In this document: positions 16,909-25,831 of the stretch, in pieces
Layout of the letters: the number at the start of each line of letters is the position of its first letter
Position numbering within the stretch: the stretch's first letter is position 1
Assembly: GCF_003112455.1 (NCBI RefSeq)
Contig: NZ_BDQX01000089.1
Location: 1 to 41,140 of the forward strand
Direction of reading: 5' to 3'
DNA: 41,140 nucleotides
From: Paenibacillus agaridevorans
GTDB taxonomy: Bacteria > Bacillota > Bacilli > Paenibacillales > Paenibacillaceae
Program-made: the position numbers and the translations under genes
Notes under the pieces: generated by a model
The model's database searches: none
Told to the model about the DNA's origin: nothing
Seen by the model: the letters and a program-made list of their open reading frames with translations, nothing else

Positions 16909-17730
16909 CTACCCTTTGACCGCACCTACAGTCAGCCCTTGGACAAAATATTTCTGGAAGGAAATAAAGATAATGACAACAGGCAGCGACGTTACAACCG
17001 ACCCTGCCATGATGAGCCCCCAATCAACTGCTTCCGCATCAATTAAGGTGGCAACGCCTAACGGCAGCGTCATCATTTCTGTATTCTTGATGATCAGAAG
17101 CTGCCAGATATAATCATTCCAGCTCTGCACGAAAGTAAAGATAGCAATTGCAGCGAGTCCAGGCGTCGATAAGGGCAGCATAATACGATAATAAATGCCC
17201 ATCTCGCTGCACCCGTCCATTTTTGCCGACTCAAGAACTTCCTGAGGGACGGTTTTCATAAACTGCCTTAATAAAAAGATCATGTAAGGCGCTGCGATCG
17301 CAGGGACAATCAATCCAAGATACGTGTTTATTAAATTCAGTTCGATTGCAATCTTAAATTGCGGGATCAGGAGCGCCGCCCCTGGAATCGTCATCGAGCC
17401 GACAAATATTGAAAATATAAACTTGCCTGCGCGAAAGTTAATCTTCGCCAAAGAATAAGCAGCCATAGAAGTAATAAAAACGACTGCAAGGGTGGTACTC
17501 GCGCTTACAAATACACTGTTTAAAAACCATTTAGCCGCATTCGTATCCAGTAGCTTAATATAGTTATTTAATGTCGGATGATGGGGATAAAATTGTGGCG
17601 GAATCTGGAAAGCAATCGACATTTCCTTAAATGAAGATGAAATCATCCAATAAAACGGGAACAAAAACAAAACAGCAGCAATAACGAGCAACAGCTTCAA
17701 CATAACGACGATCAGGTTGGACTTGTTCAT
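16909..17730 (-). CDS. CUT1 sugar ABC permease, MalG/AraQ type
   Basis: This is the second transmembrane subunit of a carbohydrate importer. It has 273 residues with about six helices. The EAA loop that contacts the ATPase is visible as ESAKMDGCSEMGIYYRIMLPLSTPGL. AAGGGGC precedes the ATG. It starts 11 bases after its partner permease gene ends. No ATPase is encoded in the cluster, so a shared MsmX-type ATPase elsewhere is presumed, as is usual for this family in Bacillales. Substrate unknown. Confidence 0.9.
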   Translation of the reverse strand: MNKSNLIVVMLKLLLVIAAVLFLFPFYWMISSSFKEMSIAFQIPPQFYPHHPTLNNYIKLLDTNAAKWFLNSVFVSASTTLAVVFITSMAAYSLAKINFRAGKFIFSIFVGSMTIPGAALLIPQFKIAIELNLINTYLGLIVPAIAAPYMIFLLRQFMKTVPQEVLESAKMDGCSEMGIYYRIMLPLSTPGLAAIAIFTFVQSWNDYIWQLLIIKNTEMMTLPLGVATLIDAEAVDWGLIMAGSVVTSLPVVIIFISFQKYFVQGLTVGAVKG

Positions 17731-17741
17731 ACGATTGCCCC

Positions 17742-18623
17742 TTAATACTCAATATCCGTTCGCAAAAATTTGAACTGCAGCCATGCAATAATGACAATGA
17801 TTATGCTCAGTATGACAGCCATCGCATTAGCCCGGCCGTAATCCCCATTTACAAAAGCCTCCTGATACAAGAGCAATAAAATGGTTGTAGTCGCATAATT
17901 CGGACCGCCTGCCGTAAACAACAATATAATCGCAAAAAGCTGAAAGGCGCCAATCGTGCTCGTAACTGCAACGAAAAGAATGGTTGGCTTCATCATCGGG
18001 AGTGTAATACGAATATGTTTGCGCCAGAACGATGCCCCGTCCAATTCGGCAGCCTCATAATAACTGACGGGAATTCCACCTAATGCCGCAGATAGGATTA
18101 CAATAGGTCCGCCGAGTGAAATGGTGAGTACGACTACTGTCGTTGTCACGATCGCCCTGTCATAGCTAAGAAAATTCACTTTGTCTATGTCGAATAGACC
18201 AAGGAGGAAATTCAGCAATCCAAAATCATAATTCAGCAGATACTGCCACATAAATGTAATGCTGACAATGGACGTGACTGCAGGAATGTAAAATACGGCT
18301 TTAAAAACACTTTGCAGCCTCGTCCTGAACAGACTGATAAAAATCGACAGAATGAAACTAATGATGAGAGTTGCCGGTACAAACATGATGACAATAAGCA
18401 GTGTATTCTTGACGGACCTGAGAAAAACATCATCTTGCAGCAGGGACTGGTAATTCCCAATCCCTGCCCAACCCGAAGAATAATAGGTGTATTTGTAGAA
18501 GCTTACTTTAATAGCATCCAAGATTGGATATAAATAAAATAGTGCGAAAAATAACAAGGCAGGCGCTACAAATAGAAAACCATATCTTTCTTTATACAAT
18601 AAGTTGAATTCTCTTTTCAGCAT
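17742..18623 (-). CDS. CUT1 sugar ABC permease, MalF/UgpA type
   Basis: This is the first transmembrane subunit of the importer, about 293 residues from ATG 18623, which has GTGGAG six bases upstream. A GTG four codons earlier is possible. The N-terminal helix FLFVAPALLFFALFYLYPI is typical, and the EAA loop reads EAAELDGASFWRKHIRITLPMM. It lies 30 bases after the binding-protein gene. Confidence 0.9.
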   Translation of the reverse strand: MLKREFNLLYKERYGFLFVAPALLFFALFYLYPILDAIKVSFYKYTYYSSGWAGIGNYQSLLQDDVFLRSVKNTLLIVIMFVPATLIISFILSIFISLFRTRLQSVFKAVFYIPAVTSIVSITFMWQYLLNYDFGLLNFLLGLFDIDKVNFLSYDRAIVTTTVVVLTISLGGPIVILSAALGGIPVSYYEAAELDGASFWRKHIRITLPMMKPTILFVAVTSTIGAFQLFAIILLFTAGGPNYATTTILLLLYQEAFVNGDYGRANAMAVILSIIIVIIAWLQFKFLRTDIEY

Positions 18624-18653
18624 CGCATGCTCCACTCCAATTCGTGCACTCCA

Positions 18654-20087
18654 TCATTTTTTGGATGCAATTGCGTCCTTAATGATTTTATTGGCCTTCT
18701 CATCATAATCCTGCATCGCTTGCAGCGGCTCCTTGGCACCGATAAATACGGCTTGCATTTCCGGGAAGAACACCGCTCTGGTTTGTGAATATCCTTCAAT
18801 ATCATAAGAGCCGTCAATCGCAATGATATGCTCTGTATCGGTCACCAATTTGGACAACCACAGCTTCTCGGGATCTGGATTGGCTCCTAACGTGTCTCTT
18901 CCATAAACATCAAAGGCGTTCATCGCTTTAATAAAATCAGGATCCTCCGTCTGTGCAAACTGGATGAATTTTTTTGCATATTTAATCTTATTCTCATCCC
19001 CATTGTCGAAAATAACGAATTGACCGCCTCCGCCGATAACTACGCCTTGATCCTCCTTAACACTTGGAAATGGCGCCAAGATCGCTTCAAACTCTCCCTT
19101 GATCGCCCCTTCGTCTTTCGCCTTCTGGACTGCATTCAAGAGTGAAAACCCGCCAAACGCGACAGCAGTCTTTTCTTGAACGAAATAATCGTTGCTCATT
19201 CCAGCAGCTCTTGTTTCCGGATTTGGATATACAAGCTGTTTATCTATTAGCGATTTGAACCACTCCACCGCTTGCACATTTTCCGTGGAGCTAAATGTAC
19301 TTTGCGTCCGGTCATCCGTATAACGTTTTCCGCCAAAACCAGCCATAAAGCTGTGATACAGAGCATCCCCCTGCTCATTCAAACCGAACATTAGAAACGG
19401 ATAATGATCCGGTGTTTCCTTCTTCTGATATTCCCTTACAGCCACGAGGAGTTTTTCAAATTGTTCGATCGTCCACGTCCGTAATTCTCCCGAGGGCAAT
19501 ACGTCCGCCGCTCCCGCTCTTTCCACTAACGATTTATTGATTACCATGAGTGTCGCACCCAATCCCTGAGGGTAGCTGAAGATCGTTCCGTCTTGTAAAG
19601 TTACTTTCTCAAGAACATTTTGCGGGATTTTTTTTAGCTGCTCCTCCGTCAATAAATCATTTAGAGGTACCGTATATCCTCTCTTAGCATAGCTGGTCGT
19701 ACGTCCAGGAGAATCATTAAGAATATCCGGTGCCGTATTGGATGCAAGAGCTACATTCACCTTCTGATCTCCGCCATCATAGGGAATGATTTCAAGCTTC
19801 ACTTTCACGTTGGGATATTTCTTTTCAAACTTTTCAATCAGCGTCTGGGCATATTCACCTGGCTTTTGATCTGGCAAATTCCAAACCGGATAGTTCCAGA
19901 ACACAAGCTCGACCGGCTTCTCATCTTCCGGATTAGTAGTTGCTTCCTGGCTCGGAGTCACGGATGATGATGAGCTGTCCGGCTCAACCGTTGTCCCCTC
20001 GTTATTCCCGCTCCCGCATCCGCCCAATATGGTTACAACCAACAGCATCACGAGCAAGTAAGCTAAACCGTGCTTTCTTCTTCTCAT
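18654..20087 (-). CDS. Sugar-binding lipoprotein of the CUT1 importer
   Basis: This is the extracellular solute-binding protein (family 1) of the importer. It has 477 residues with a lipoprotein signal ending in ILGGC, so Cys24 is lipidated. A Ser/Thr-rich linker follows, then the mature fold with VELVFWNYPVW and FEKKYPNVKVKLEIIPYDGG, typical of the family. GGAGGGG lies close before the ATG. The promoter region upstream carries a shared 35-bp element and a CcpA-like site, so expression is probably under both the adjacent AraC-type regulator and carbon catabolite control. The ligand, probably an oligosaccharide, cannot be named. Confidence 0.88.
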   Translation of the reverse strand: MRRRKHGLAYLLVMLLVVTILGGCGSGNNEGTTVEPDSSSSSVTPSQEATTNPEDEKPVELVFWNYPVWNLPDQKPGEYAQTLIEKFEKKYPNVKVKLEIIPYDGGDQKVNVALASNTAPDILNDSPGRTTSYAKRGYTVPLNDLLTEEQLKKIPQNVLEKVTLQDGTIFSYPQGLGATLMVINKSLVERAGAADVLPSGELRTWTIEQFEKLLVAVREYQKKETPDHYPFLMFGLNEQGDALYHSFMAGFGGKRYTDDRTQSTFSSTENVQAVEWFKSLIDKQLVYPNPETRAAGMSNDYFVQEKTAVAFGGFSLLNAVQKAKDEGAIKGEFEAILAPFPSVKEDQGVVIGGGGQFVIFDNGDENKIKYAKKFIQFAQTEDPDFIKAMNAFDVYGRDTLGANPDPEKLWLSKLVTDTEHIIAIDGSYDIEGYSQTRAVFFPEMQAVFIGAKEPLQAMQDYDEKANKIIKDAIASKK

Positions 20088-20126
20088 TTTCTACCCCTCC
20101 AGAATTTTGTTAGAAAGCAACCGAAA

Positions 20127-20140
20127 TTAAACCGCTTTCA
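20127..20140 (-). promoter_or_regulatory. cre-like site upstream of the binding-protein gene
   Basis: Minus-strand TGAAAGCGGTTTAA matches the catabolite-responsive consensus TGNAANCGNWNNCW with one mismatch. It lies 40 bases upstream of the start codon and downstream of the probable promoter, where CcpA would act as a roadblock. Confidence 0.6.
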
Positions 20141-20175
20141 CAAATTAAATGTTAGCGGACATATGGCTCAGGCGA

Positions 20176-20210
20176 CCATATAATATTCTGGGTTTTCCCT
20201 TGAAAAAACC
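20176..20210 (-). promoter_or_regulatory. Shared promoter/operator element, copy 1
   Basis: On the minus strand GGTTTTTTCAAGG, then AAAACCCAGAATATTATATGG. It closely resembles 22645-22680 in front of the AraC-type regulator gene. It probably carries promoter elements and the regulator's binding site. Confidence 0.5.
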
Positions 20211-20245
20211 ATCGTACCGTCTATAAAATTAGGCTGAACAGCGTT

Positions 20246-22519
20246 TTACTGATGCTGTTCTCGATACTTTACCGGCGAAACTCCAAAAATCCCCTTAAAG
20301 CTGAGACTGAAATAATTGGCATCCTTGTAGCCCACTTTTGCGGCTACTTCACTGATCTTTAAATCCGTTAGCGTAAGTAAATTTTCGGCTTCTTTCATAC
20401 GCACGGCAGTAACATATTGAGAGAAATTTTTGCCTGTCTCTTGTTTGAACAGCTTAGAAAAATAGTTTTCGCTTATATATAATTCCTTACTAATGGTGCT
20501 AACGGAAAAATCCCCATCGATATATCGCTCATTAATGATCGTGATTGCTTTGGCAATCGTTTCATGCATCCGTGTTTCGCGTTTATTCCCGATTAATTGT
20601 GCGGATGTTTCCAAGAAAATAGAGAACTCTTGTTTCAGTTCATGTGTATGGCGAAACAAGTTAAAGCTTTCAAGCGATGGCAATCGGGGGATAGTCGGGT
20701 CGGCATTAAAAAGATCGATTCCCAGATTGCTCATTAATTTAAGAATTTTCAAATGGGTATGGCCTAACGATCGATTCATCGTTTCCCTGCTCACAAATTG
20801 TTCTTTGAAGGTATTAAAAAGCAGTTCCGTGCTTGCGGTCAATTGTTCTCCTCGTCCAAACTTTACTGCTTGTACAATCTCATCCTCTATTCGTTCCAAT
20901 TGTTCATAGTTGTTATCCTTCTCTTGAATATCATTAATATAGATAATTTCATTCGCTTCGAATAAGTGCTTATAGTGAAGCGCATCAAGTGCTTCATTAT
21001 AAGATTCGTGGATTTTATCATAGCTGAACGAGGAGCGGCTTACTCCGAAAGTTGTCGGCACTCCCTTCTCCCTATTCAAAGACTCATGCAAGTATGGAAT
21101 GAGATCCATTTCCGCTTCTTGTAAAATAACGATCAGACGGCGATTGTCAAGAATATGCAACAAAGCAGCCGAATGAACGGATACTAATCTGGATTGAAGA
21201 AACCGTTCTATATCGTCTATCGGAATAAATTCCTTATCGCTCATGGGAGTGTCATGAATTTCGATTACAACAACAACAATATTAACTCCGACGGTAGCAG
21301 CTACTCCAAGTTCTGCTCCTTGAGAAGAGAATTCATCGATTGTGATCCTGCCTAATAACAGCTTGCTGATTAATCTTTCCTTTCTTAGGGGAACGCTATT
21401 TTTTAGCGTATCAACCATTTGGTTGAAGTTATTGGCGAGGATACCTATTTCATTAGAAGGAATCTTGACCATTCTTACATTTAAATTCCCATGACTGACA
21501 CGATTCATTAACGTTACCAACTCTTTGATCGGCTTGACGAGAAATGTGGAGAGGAAAAAAGAAATCATAACAACTCCGCATAGTACGAATAGGATAAGGT
21601 ATACGATTATTTTTTTTATATAATCCACATCTTTGTAGAGCTCATCTACAAGGACACGGCTCATCAACGTATAGTGATACTTGTCATTTTTAAAAATAGA
21701 TACGAAAAAGTCTTCTCCATTCATATTGGTTTGAAAGGAGGGCTCTTTTTGCAATTGGGCGGTTTTATTCAATTCGCTAACCGTTCCCTGAAGTTCTTTA
21801 TGCGCATCAATCGCGACTATTCCTTGAGAATCGACTAATGTTGTCAGCTGTAATTCTGTATTCCGGAATAGAATCGAGGAGAGCGCCCCCTTCTTGATAT
21901 TTATCATCATCATGCCAATCGGTTTCGTGCCTCGCGGTTTATTGAGTGCATTAATCTGGCTAATAAGTGTTACACTATTGTGATCCTTCGAGTTTCCTCC
22001 GGAGAAATCGATGAATATTTCTCCCCGCAGCTCAGCCACCTGATCTTGCAATTCTGGAGTAAAGTAGTTATTCACCCATGCTTCCGTATTAAAGTTTTGG
22101 TTCATGGTATAATACTGCTTGCCATTAGTGTCTATAAAAACAATTGCATTAATATCCGTTTGCGTCACGTTAACTTCGTACATTCTGGAGTAGAACTCAT
22201 TGACGAATTCAATTTTACTTTGGTTGGATAGCCCTTCCAGTCCCTGTAACAATTTCTGCGTTGGCGCCTCGTAGGCTAACGAAATCATCAAATCGGAATA
22301 TTGGGCTAATTTAATATTGATCCGATCATCAATATTAGTTAACGAACTTATTACTGCGCGGTTTTCCTTTTCTTTAATGACTTTCTCAGCCACATAACTC
22401 GTAATTCCGGAGAAGACGATTATAATTAGAACGGAAAGGAATATATAAGTGGATATTAAAATAACTTTCAACGATAAAAAGGTTCTCTTTGACGTTCGAA
22501 TCACCTCTCTATTCCCCAT
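20246..22519 (-). CDS. Membrane-bound AraC-family transcriptional regulator
   Basis: This is a one-component sensor of 757 residues. A transmembrane helix lies near 17-35, followed by an extracytoplasmic dCache-like region of about 260 residues, a second helix (IVYLILFVLCGVVMISFFLSTFLV), a HAMP-like segment (PIKELVTLMNRVSHGNLNVRM), a central region of about 250 residues, and a C-terminal pair of AraC helix-turn-helices (INERYIDGDFSVSTISKELYISENYFSKLFKQ onward). There is no histidine kinase or receiver domain. Such proteins usually activate the neighbouring sugar importer when an extracellular sugar is sensed. The gene lies 158 bases upstream of the binding-protein gene in the same direction, and both promoters share sequence. 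Confidence 0.88.
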   Translation of the reverse strand: MGNREVIRTSKRTFLSLKVILISTYIFLSVLIIIVFSGITSYVAEKVIKEKENRAVISSLTNIDDRINIKLAQYSDLMISLAYEAPTQKLLQGLEGLSNQSKIEFVNEFYSRMYEVNVTQTDINAIVFIDTNGKQYYTMNQNFNTEAWVNNYFTPELQDQVAELRGEIFIDFSGGNSKDHNSVTLISQINALNKPRGTKPIGMMMINIKKGALSSILFRNTELQLTTLVDSQGIVAIDAHKELQGTVSELNKTAQLQKEPSFQTNMNGEDFFVSIFKNDKYHYTLMSRVLVDELYKDVDYIKKIIVYLILFVLCGVVMISFFLSTFLVKPIKELVTLMNRVSHGNLNVRMVKIPSNEIGILANNFNQMVDTLKNSVPLRKERLISKLLLGRITIDEFSSQGAELGVAATVGVNIVVVVIEIHDTPMSDKEFIPIDDIERFLQSRLVSVHSAALLHILDNRRLIVILQEAEMDLIPYLHESLNREKGVPTTFGVSRSSFSYDKIHESYNEALDALHYKHLFEANEIIYINDIQEKDNNYEQLERIEDEIVQAVKFGRGEQLTASTELLFNTFKEQFVSRETMNRSLGHTHLKILKLMSNLGIDLFNADPTIPRLPSLESFNLFRHTHELKQEFSIFLETSAQLIGNKRETRMHETIAKAITIINERYIDGDFSVSTISKELYISENYFSKLFKQETGKNFSQYVTAVRMKEAENLLTLTDLKISEVAAKVGYKDANYFSLSFKGIFGVSPVKYREQHQ

Positions 22520-22561
22520 GCTGCCACCCTTTCCCTAGCTTCGATTTTATATCCCCCACGG

Positions 22562-22594
22562 ATACAGCGCTTTCATTTTTCTAAACCGCTTCTA
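22562..22594 (-). promoter_or_regulatory. Two adjacent cre-like sites before the AraC-type regulator
   Basis: Minus-strand TGAAAGCGCTGTAT (22562-22575) and TAGAAGCGGTTTAG (22581-22594) resemble catabolite-responsive elements. The second matches the site at 20127-20140 in its AGAAGCGG/AAAGCGG and TTTA core. Both lie between the shared promoter element and the start codon. Confidence 0.5.
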
Positions 22595-22644
22595 CAACTC
22601 ATTCTTGATATTTTCTCAGAGTAGCATAATTATAACTGTAATGC

Positions 22645-22680
22645 CCATATAGATATCTGGGTTTTTTCTCAAAAAAAAGG
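22645..22680 (-). promoter_or_regulatory. Shared promoter/operator element, copy 2
   Basis: On the minus strand a CCTTTTTTTT tract, then AAAACCCAGATATCTATATGG. It lines up with 20176-20210 base for base over most of its length, pointing to autoregulation of the regulator gene. The rest of 22520-22784 shows no gene. Confidence 0.5.
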
Positions 22681-22737
22681 ATATTTGCGCTGCTGGAGAC
22701 GACCGCCAAAACGATTATCGCTTTGTAGATGCGCCAA

Positions 22738-22774
22738 CGAAAACAAAAGAGGGGAACCTTTTGGTTCCCCCCTC
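22738..22774 (-). terminator. Rho-independent terminator of the SDR operon
   Basis: On the minus strand a GC-rich stem (GAGGGG-GAACC, loop AAAA, GGTTCCCCTC) is followed by TTTTGTTTTC. It is a textbook terminator, 10 bases after the stop of the YhcH-like gene. Confidence 0.88.
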
Positions 22775-22784
22775 CTGTGGTTGA

Positions 22785-23234
22785 TTAAACCTTTACCTTA
22801 ATTACAATTTTTTTAACCGGCTGAGGAGTGTCAATCGCCAAACCTGGCATATGAACATCTTGCGGCGCTGCCAATATAAAATGACCTTCCTTCAATAGGA
22901 AGAAATCGCCTGTCGCATCGAATATCGCATAGTCGGAATCGGAATCATACGGTCGTGTTACAACCGCTTGCCCGATAGGCGCGTAACCAAAACTCTCCTC
23001 GCCTTCAGCAATAATTTGAATATCCATGTACCGCTCATGCGCTTCCCAGAATCCTTGCTCTCGCGGTTTGGTTTCATAATGCTGAACGATTGCGAAAATA
23101 TTGTCTCCGTCAATCTCATATTTTCCAGGCTCAAGAGTTTTCCAATTCTCGTTAGCTATAAATTGTGCTGCTTGCTCTAACCGCGGATGGAATCCTGTAT
23201 ACTGCTTGAAATTTTGCAAAGCGTCTCTAATCAT
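22785..23234 (-). CDS. YhcH/YjgK/YiaL-family protein (sugar anomerase-like)
   Basis: This is a small cupin-like protein of 149 residues. The family includes the E. coli sialate anomerase NanQ and EbgC, and binds a metal through His and Glu residues. Family blocks seen are KYEIDGDNIFAIVQHYETKP, FWEAHERYMDIQIIAEGEE, and FILAAPQDVHMPGLA near the end. The start is ATG 23234, seven bases after GGAGAGG, overlapping the SGNH gene by eight bases, so the two are translationally coupled. It probably equilibrates anomers of an imported sugar. Which sugar is unknown, and YhcH alone does not prove sialic acid use. Confidence 0.87.
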   Translation of the reverse strand: MIRDALQNFKQYTGFHPRLEQAAQFIANENWKTLEPGKYEIDGDNIFAIVQHYETKPREQGFWEAHERYMDIQIIAEGEESFGYAPIGQAVVTRPYDSDSDYAIFDATGDFFLLKEGHFILAAPQDVHMPGLAIDTPQPVKKIVIKVKV

Positions 23235-23895
23235 TGGGCGACCTCTCCAATTCTTCCGCACTAGGCATGATATTCAGATAATGATAGATTTGCCCTGCTA
23301 TAAATGCATGTCCCTTGGCACCGGGATGAATGCTGTCATGCATGAGCATCAAGTGGCTGTTAGTCGATTCTTGTACATATTCACGCCAATGACTATAAAC
23401 ATCACACAAAGGAGTATCCGTTGCGGCCGCCACTTCCTGCACGGCTGCGGCATACTCCGGATAGGCCGTTCTAGCTAGGACCGCCTGTTCATGAATATTA
23501 TAATCGAGCGCATTTTGGGTTAAAAGCAGCACCTCTGATCCGGATGCCATAACTCTAGTGATAATCTGTTCCAAGTTCCGTTTAAATTGGGCAATACCTG
23601 CTTCTCCTTGCACAGAATCATTCATGCCAACCATCACTGTAATCAAATCCGCTCCGAATCGCAAGGCGTCTTCATCCAGTCGATTCAGTATCCCTTGTGA
23701 AGTATCTCCGCTTTTCCCAACGTTGAACACATACGACTTGCGATTGTACCGTTCCATTAACCGTTCTGTAAGCAGACCCACATAATTAAGCTTACCCTCA
23801 AGATGGTAGTTTTGTTCTGTTATAGAATCGCCTATGCAAACGATAAAAGCTCGTTCACCACGCTGCAATTGATCTAACACCCTGAGCTTCAACAT
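23227..23895 (-). CDS. SGNH/GDSL hydrolase (carbohydrate esterase-like)
   Basis: This is a serine esterase fold of 222 residues without a signal peptide, so it should work inside the cell. The nucleophile is Ser24 in CIGDSITEQ, block III is GMNDS (Asn92), and the dyad Asp187/His190 lies in HDSIHPGAKGH. All SGNH blocks are present. Relatives de-esterify acetylated sugars. Position in an operon of sugar enzymes suggests removal of an O-acyl group from an imported saccharide. The natural ester is unknown. Confidence 0.87.
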   Translation of the reverse strand: MLKLRVLDQLQRGERAFIVCIGDSITEQNYHLEGKLNYVGLLTERLMERYNRKSYVFNVGKSGDTSQGILNRLDEDALRFGADLITVMVGMNDSVQGEAGIAQFKRNLEQIITRVMASGSEVLLLTQNALDYNIHEQAVLARTAYPEYAAAVQEVAAATDTPLCDVYSHWREYVQESTNSHLMLMHDSIHPGAKGHAFIAGQIYHYLNIMPSAEELERSPND

Positions 23896-23949
23896 TTTAC
23901 CTCCTATTCTGGGAGATATCTATAAATCGCTCGGCTATACTACCTGACG

Positions 23950-24897
23950 TTAGCGTGCCCTGCTCCACATACCTGGCGTAAGGAGCCGCTCGGGCAGATT
24001 CCGGAATCGCTCTCTTATTTCATTACAAATGGACTCCGGTACGGCAGGCCCTTCTATTAGCCGCAAATTTTCCTCCAGTTGCTCAACCGTCTGCACGCCG
24101 ATAACCAGACTATCGACACCCGGCATATCGCGAATATAGGAAACAGCCAGCTCGGCAGGAGTTAAGCCGCAGCTATGCGCAAGCTCGCGAAGCTGGCGGA
24201 TCGGTTCGACAGCCTCGGGCAATTGAGACGGCAGCTCTGCTTCATTCGCATAGAAAAGGCCTTGCAGGAACACGCTGCGGACAAACACGGTTTTGCCTGC
24301 GGATCGCAACATCTCCAGACACCCGTTATTCAGCGGTCGATGATCGAACACATTTAACGGAAGCTGTACAGCGCCGAAAACGGAGTCTTCCAAATACGGA
24401 CGCAGCATTGCAAATTCCTCTTCCGTATTGGACGAAAATGAAATACCCGCCTTTTCCGTTAAGCCATCCCGTACAAGCTCGGAGAATACTTGCGCAATGA
24501 TGTCCCCATGAGCTCGCATCGCATCGACGTTATGCAGCATCATAGCAGACACTTGCTCGACACCGAGTTTCTCAAGCGACGCTCTCGTCTGCCGATAGAT
24601 CTCATCTTTTATTCGTACAGGACTCCAGCTTTTCTCCGGCTGCACATAAATTTTGGTAATGATTGTCGGAGCTTCTCCAGATTGCAACTTGCCAAAAAAA
24701 CGGCCCAGTATTTGCTCAGATTCTCCGTACGTCGCTGCCGTATCGTAGGCCGACACTCCACCTTGCCATGCTGCTTGCAAAATACCATGACTCGCTCGAA
24801 CATCAGGCATTTGACTGTTGCCGATAAGCCCGTAATTCATCCCAAGCTGTACCGTGCCAAGCGTCATTTTGGATACTGTAAGTTTATTCACGGACAT
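23950..24897 (-). CDS. Aldo/keto reductase
   Basis: This is an NADPH-type TIM-barrel oxidoreductase of 315 residues. ATG 24897 is chosen because GAAAGGGT precedes it; the open frame running 37 codons further enters the SDR gene. The catalytic set Asp52, Tyr57 (YDTAATYGES), Lys82 (IITKIYV) and His122 (MMLHNVD) is complete. Late blocks ELAVSYIRDMPGVDSLVIGVQTVEQLEEN match cofactor-binding regions of the family. It lies 13 bases after the SDR gene and before an SGNH hydrolase. A sugar or sugar-acid carbonyl is the likely substrate. Confidence 0.87.
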   Translation of the reverse strand: MSVNKLTVSKMTLGTVQLGMNYGLIGNSQMPDVRASHGILQAAWQGGVSAYDTAATYGESEQILGRFFGKLQSGEAPTIITKIYVQPEKSWSPVRIKDEIYRQTRASLEKLGVEQVSAMMLHNVDAMRAHGDIIAQVFSELVRDGLTEKAGISFSSNTEEEFAMLRPYLEDSVFGAVQLPLNVFDHRPLNNGCLEMLRSAGKTVFVRSVFLQGLFYANEAELPSQLPEAVEPIRQLRELAHSCGLTPAELAVSYIRDMPGVDSLVIGVQTVEQLEENLRLIEGPAVPESICNEIRERFRNLPERLLTPGMWSRAR

Positions 24898-24910
24898 TTT
24901 ACCCTTTCTT

Positions 24911-25711
24911 TTACCAAATTGTCCAGCCTCCATCAAGCAATAGATTATGCCCCGTGATGTAACGCGAAGCTTCGGAGGCGAGGAAAACGATCGGCCCCTT
25001 GATATCATCGTCTTCCGCCAATCTGCCTAGCGGAGTCATAGACTTGTAATTGTTCACGAATGCATTCGAATGCTCCTCATGCTGATTTTCTCCTTCGTAA
25101 TAACCACCGGGACTAATCGCATTGACGCGAATGTTATAGGGTCCATAATAGCTCGCCATCCATTTCGTCATTCCGATCATCCCCCACTTCGCGAACGTAT
25201 ACTCGACACCGCTGGTCATACCCGTATCTCCATATACAGGGAAGTGAGGCGCCTGCGCTCCTTGAATAGAGGCTATGTTAATAATATTTCCTTTGCCTGC
25301 GGCACGCATCAGTTTAACAGCTTCCCTCGAGATAAGCATCAACCCCGTTCCGTTCACCTGCTGTGCCATGTTCCATCCTTCGGCAGTCGTCTCTTCAACA
25401 TTGTTCAAACCATAACGGGAAACAGAGTTATTGACGAGAATATCAATTCGCCCATACCTGTCGGACACTTCCGCGATAAATGCGATAATGCTTTGTTCAT
25501 CGCTCAGATCCAGCTTCATGCCCGATGCTTTGTATCCGCGTTCATTAAAGCGATCTGCGAGAGCCTGACACTTCTCCTCGTTGCGGGAAGCGATAATGAC
25601 ATGCGCGCCTGCCTCGCAAAGAGCGGTGGAAATATGTTCGCCGTACAAACCCGAGCCTCCTGTAACAATTGCAACCTGATCATTTAATTGGAACAAATCC
25701 ATCGTCGACAT
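24911..25711 (-). CDS. Short-chain dehydrogenase/reductase
   Basis: This is a classical SDR of 266 residues. The nucleotide motif TGGSGLYGE is at 17-25, NNSV at 94-97 and the catalytic triad Ser148, Tyr171 and Lys175 (YTFAK). The C-terminus is LLDGGWTIW. The shape is close to gluconate/keto-deoxy-gluconate-type SDRs, but the substrate is not determined. It is the first gene of a four-gene operon whose promoter is a near copy of the dehydrogenase-operon promoter 14 kb away, including the GntR operator. Confidence 0.87.
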   Translation of the reverse strand: MSTMDLFQLNDQVAIVTGGSGLYGEHISTALCEAGAHVIIASRNEEKCQALADRFNERGYKASGMKLDLSDEQSIIAFIAEVSDRYGRIDILVNNSVSRYGLNNVEETTAEGWNMAQQVNGTGLMLISREAVKLMRAAGKGNIINIASIQGAQAPHFPVYGDTGMTSGVEYTFAKWGMIGMTKWMASYYGPYNIRVNAISPGGYYEGENQHEEHSNAFVNNYKSMTPLGRLAEDDDIKGPIVFLASEASRYITGHNLLLDGGWTIW

Positions 25712-25762
25712 TACAAACCCACTTTCTATTTAAATTCATGTAATGCGCTCTCAATATATAAT

Positions 25763-25776
25763 ATGGTATTACCAAT
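25763..25776 (-). promoter_or_regulatory. FadR/GntR-type operator, copy 3
   Basis: ATGGTATTACCAAT is identical to operator copy 1 at 11389-11402 and placed the same way, directly after the -10 box. The SDR operon should therefore be in the same regulon as the dehydrogenase operon. Confidence 0.82.
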
Positions 25777-25777
25777 T

Positions 25778-25807
25778 AATATAGCATCAGCTCTTTGTAT
25801 TAGTCAA
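25778..25807 (-). promoter_or_regulatory. Promoter of the SDR operon
   Basis: Minus-strand TTGACT (25802-25807), 18 bases, TATATT (25778-25783). The spacer shares CAAAGAGC-GATG with the promoter at 11404-11433. Confidence 0.75.
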
Positions 25808-25831
25808 TTTATTTCATTCCATGCATGTAGA

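Noticed and set aside
16880..17023. N-terminal extension of the FG-GAP (A) frame with a hydrophobic stretch resembling a signal peptide
   Set aside because: It mostly lies out of frame inside the permease gene, and the paralogue's start and a GGAGG ribosome site support TTG 16879 instead.
8618..23234. A sialic acid (nan) catabolic cluster from the NanA-like, YhcH-like and sialidase-like proteins
   Set aside because: No NanE, NanK, NagA or NagB homologue is present, the lyase loop is altered, and sialidase catalytic residues could not be assigned.
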